From NCBI GenBank assembly GCA_003167475.1, contig PMTB01000178.1, positions 1 to 5,664 on the forward strand: a stretch of DNA of 5,664 bases, in the 5' to 3' direction. A program made the translations under genes and the position numbers. Below, piece after piece: positions 4,328 to 5,664 of this stretch. Every line of letters starts with the position of its first letter. The stretch's first letter is position 1. The DNA is from a candidate division FCPU426 bacterium. Its GTDB lineage: Bacteria > Oederibacteriota > PGYV01 > Palsa-1178. Under the pieces are notes generated by a model that saw only the letters and a program-made list of their open reading frames with translations, searched no databases and was not told the DNA's origin.

Positions 4328-5664
4328 TTACGGCGTCGGTATATCCCTGTGCACCAGGAACGCGGACACATGCCTGGAAGCCGGCATAGAGCCGTTTGTT
4401 CCCTCTATCGTAAAATAGTATAATCCGTTAGCCAGCTTTACATTATCCTTTTCCAGGTCCCAAACTTTTGCATGTATCCCCTGCGCCACATTGCTCTCCA
4501 CCGAGCTGTATATTTTCCGCTCCCCGAAGGTGTAGACATTGATAGTAAGCTTTTCGGCGAACCCGGCTATATTGCAGCGGAATGTTATCTTTTTGCCATC
4601 CGTGGGGTTGGGGAACGACAGCCAATCAGTCACCTGCACATACCTCGCCTTGGGGGTAGCTGTCTGGGTCGGAGTCATTGTGACCGTGTAGGTTTCGCTC
4701 ACCGTCCATGTCGGCGTTATGGTGCCTGTCTGCGTGATAGTCGGGGTAACCGACCATGTGGGCGTGATGGTCCTTGTCATGGTCACGGTTTTTGTCATTG
4801 TGATCGTGCTTGTCGGCACCTCTACAAGCTTTATGTTATCGACTATGACCGTATAGTTTGAGTTCGAATTGTTGACAAAATCAAATTCGCTGATCGAGGC
4901 GGGCACTGAGCCATAGAACAAGCTCAAAGGCACCGTGACCGTTTTCCAGGTGCTGTCCGCGTTAACCATTGTGCGGTAGGAACTTTGGTCCAGGGTAAAA
5001 AGCAGAGCGGTAACCGAACCCGCGACCGCCTTCACATCAAACTGGATATTATTATAAATGCCTGTTGCCGTTGTTTTTGTCCATGAATTGCCCTGCCAGT
5101 ATCCGGGCCTCACGTATGAAAGGTTCATTCCGTTCCCGGGATTGCCCCCGGAAGTTTCCAGGACCGTGCCTGAAATGGAAGCTGCGCCGTTTACCCAGTT
5201 ATTCGCCGCCGGAATTCCGTCTGCGAGTTTGTAGCCGGCCGTGTCCCCGTCATAAATAAGCCGGCTCGGCAGCTGCGTGTATGTGGGCGTGATGGTAAAT
5301 GTGGCGGTTGGCGTCCCGGCGTAGGGCGTGTTCGTCGGCGTAAAAGTATATGTGCCGCAGATAAAATTATTGGCCGGGTTGTTTATATTGTCATTGACAA
5401 ACAGTCCGGCTGTCGTCAGGTTTGAAAAATCCACCGCGGACGCGCCGCATGTCCCGGAAGCCAGTTCGGACGAAGACGCGCCGTCGTCGACCAGCGACCA
5501 TTCAGCCCAGCTTATCTTCACCCCGGCCGGGTTGTTTACAGGATCATTGCCATCCATGATATTCAAAAATGCGGTGGCATTGGGATAATTATCACCGCCG
5601 TTGCCGCTCGAATCGGACGGCCCCCACTCGGTGCAGAAAATAGGAAGCGAATTGATGTAAGGTG
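4328..5664 (-). CDS. C-terminal part of GH5-type endoglucanase with CBM-like module and C-terminal sorting-like domain (5' end off window)
   Basis: The frame is open from the window edge for 444 codons to TAA at 4328-4330; signal peptide and most of the barrel lie outside. The visible start, LPIFCTEWGPSDSSGNGG, matches the end of GH5 (subfamily 2-like) barrels: Glu in TEWG (codon 5627-5629) is the expected catalytic nucleophile, and ISWAEWSLVDDG followed by a GLFVNDNI segment is the usual last strand and helix of such cellulases. The barrel ends near 5357. A Thr/Pro linker (about 5273-5356) leads to a 150-residue beta-sandwich (about 4817-5266) ending in IVDNIKLVE, a strand typical of carbohydrate-binding jelly-rolls. 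A Thr-rich linker (about 4652-4816) is followed by a C-terminal domain (4331-4651) with SFPNPTDG, LTINVYTFGERKIY, KVWDLEKDN and LANGLYYFTIEG, the pattern of FlgD-Ig or T9SS-type domains. The role is probably endo-cleavage of cellulose or another beta-glucan outside the cell. An internal TTG at 5566 could be mistaken for a start, but it lies inside the GH5 domain. Confidence 0.86.
   Translation of the reverse strand, partial: PYINSLPIFCTEWGPSDSSGNGGDNYPNATAFLNIMDGNDPVNNPAGVKISWAEWSLVDDGASSSELASGTCGASAVDFSNLTTAGLFVNDNINNPANNFICGTYTFTPTNTPYAGTPTATFTITPTYTQLPSRLIYDGDTAGYKLADGIPAANNWVNGAASISGTVLETSGGNPGNGMNLSYVRPGYWQGNSWTKTTATGIYNNIQFDVKAVAGSVTALLFTLDQSSYRTMVNADSTWKTVTVPLSLFYGSVPASISEFDFVNNSNSNYTVIVDNIKLVEVPTSTITMTKTVTMTRTITPTWSVTPTITQTGTITPTWTVSETYTVTMTPTQTATPKARYVQVTDWLSFPNPTDGKKITFRCNIAGFAEKLTINVYTFGERKIYSSVESNVAQGIHAKVWDLEKDNVKLANGLYYFTIEGTNGSMPASRHVSAFLVHRDIPTP
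4331..4651 (-). other. C-terminal FlgD-Ig / T9SS-like domain
   Basis: The last 107 residues of the GH5 protein carry SFPNPTDG, a strand with ITFRCNIAG, LTINVYTFGERKIYS, a VWDLEKDN turn, and LANGLYYFTIEG. This is the layout of FlgD Ig-like folds and of type IX secretion C-terminal domains, which mark proteins for export and surface attachment. The terminal residues (VHRDIPTP) do not resemble the basic ending typical of Bacteroidota T9SS signals, so another lineage-specific sorting system, or a plain structural role, is possible. Confidence 0.6.
4652..4816 (-). repeat. Thr-rich linker with imperfect 48-bp repeat
   Basis: About 55 residues of Thr alternating with Val, Ile, Met and Pro separate the CBM-like and C-terminal domains. 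A TITPTW unit recurs 16 residues apart. At DNA level 4701-4723 and 4749-4771 match at 20 of 23 positions, so a 48-bp unit seems to have been duplicated. Unlike the other linkers, this one contains Trp and alternates Thr with bulky hydrophobic residues (TMTKTVTMTRT). Confidence 0.7.
4817..5266 (-). other. Unassigned CBM-like beta-sandwich domain in the GH5 protein
   Basis: About 150 residues sit between two Thr/Pro linkers. It begins LPSRLIYDGD, has a segment with WVNGAA, a YVRPGYWQGNSW stretch rich in exposed-type aromatics, a NIQFDVKA strand, STWKTVTVPLSLF, ISEFDFVNN, and ends TVIVDNIKLVE. The strand order and the closing VDNI(K/R)L motif are those of galactose-binding-like jelly-rolls such as CBM4, CBM9, CBM11 or CBM22. 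I cannot assign a family by eye. Position in a GH5 enzyme makes glucan binding likely. Confidence 0.6.

Noticed and set aside
4472..4861. Plus-strand 129-codon frame
   Set aside because: It is antisense to the C-terminal domain and Thr-rich linker of the GH5 protein, with Cys/Arg/His-rich composition and no recognisable motif.
5564..5566. TTG at 5566 as the start of a 412-residue protein
   Set aside because: The frame is open upstream to the window edge and contains the GH5 TEWG nucleophile motif, so this codon is internal.
5328..5588. Plus-strand 86-codon frame
   Set aside because: It is antisense to the GH5 C-terminal segment, which has clear family motifs on the other strand.

Overview
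The window carries two large secreted carbohydrate-active enzyme genes, both on the minus strand and both cut by the window edges. I see no plus-strand gene, RNA gene, mobile element or CRISPR array. The composition is moderately GC-rich. The following traits suggest an uncultivated, probably anaerobic, polysaccharide-degrading Gram-negative-type bacterium: multidomain glycosidases, long Thr/Pro linkers of the 'FTPTNTP' style, and a C-terminal beta-sandwich starting with a 'FPNP' motif like FlgD-Ig or type IX-type sorting domains. Lineages where I would expect this style include Ca. Goldiibacteriota, Omnitrophota, Firestonebacteria and Fibrobacterota. This placement is a weak inference.

Right part (5664 down to 4328): the C-terminal 444 codons of a GH5-type endoglucanase. 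The fragment holds the end of the GH5 barrel (with the EWG nucleophile motif and the ISWAEWS strand), a Thr/Pro linker, an unassigned CBM-like beta-sandwich, a second Thr-rich linker and a C-terminal FlgD/T9SS-like domain ending in a TAA stop.

Middle (4327 down to 4060): a 268-bp intergenic region. It has a 13-bp perfect hairpin just after the GH5 stop, a 6-2-6 palindrome, a good sigma70-type promoter (TTGATT, 17 bp, TATAAT), a CCGTTAA inverted repeat in the predicted leader, and a strong AGGAG ribosome binding site in front of a TTG start.

Left part (4059 down to 1, continuing off the edge): an open frame of 1353 codons starting at TTG. It encodes a signal peptide, a GH116 (GBA2/DUF608-type) N-terminal and catalytic region, a short Thr/Pro linker, malectin domain 1, a second linker, malectin domain 2, and at least 199 residues of Thr/Pro/Ser linker without reaching a stop.

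Functionally the pair fits stepwise extracellular breakdown of a beta-glucan: the GH5 enzyme would cut internal bonds and the GH116 enzyme would release sugars from the products, with the malectin and CBM-like modules holding the enzymes on substrate. The genes are in the same direction, but the GH116 gene appears to have its own promoter. The domain families are known; the architecture, the unassigned CBM-like module and the regulatory palindromes deserve the closest look.
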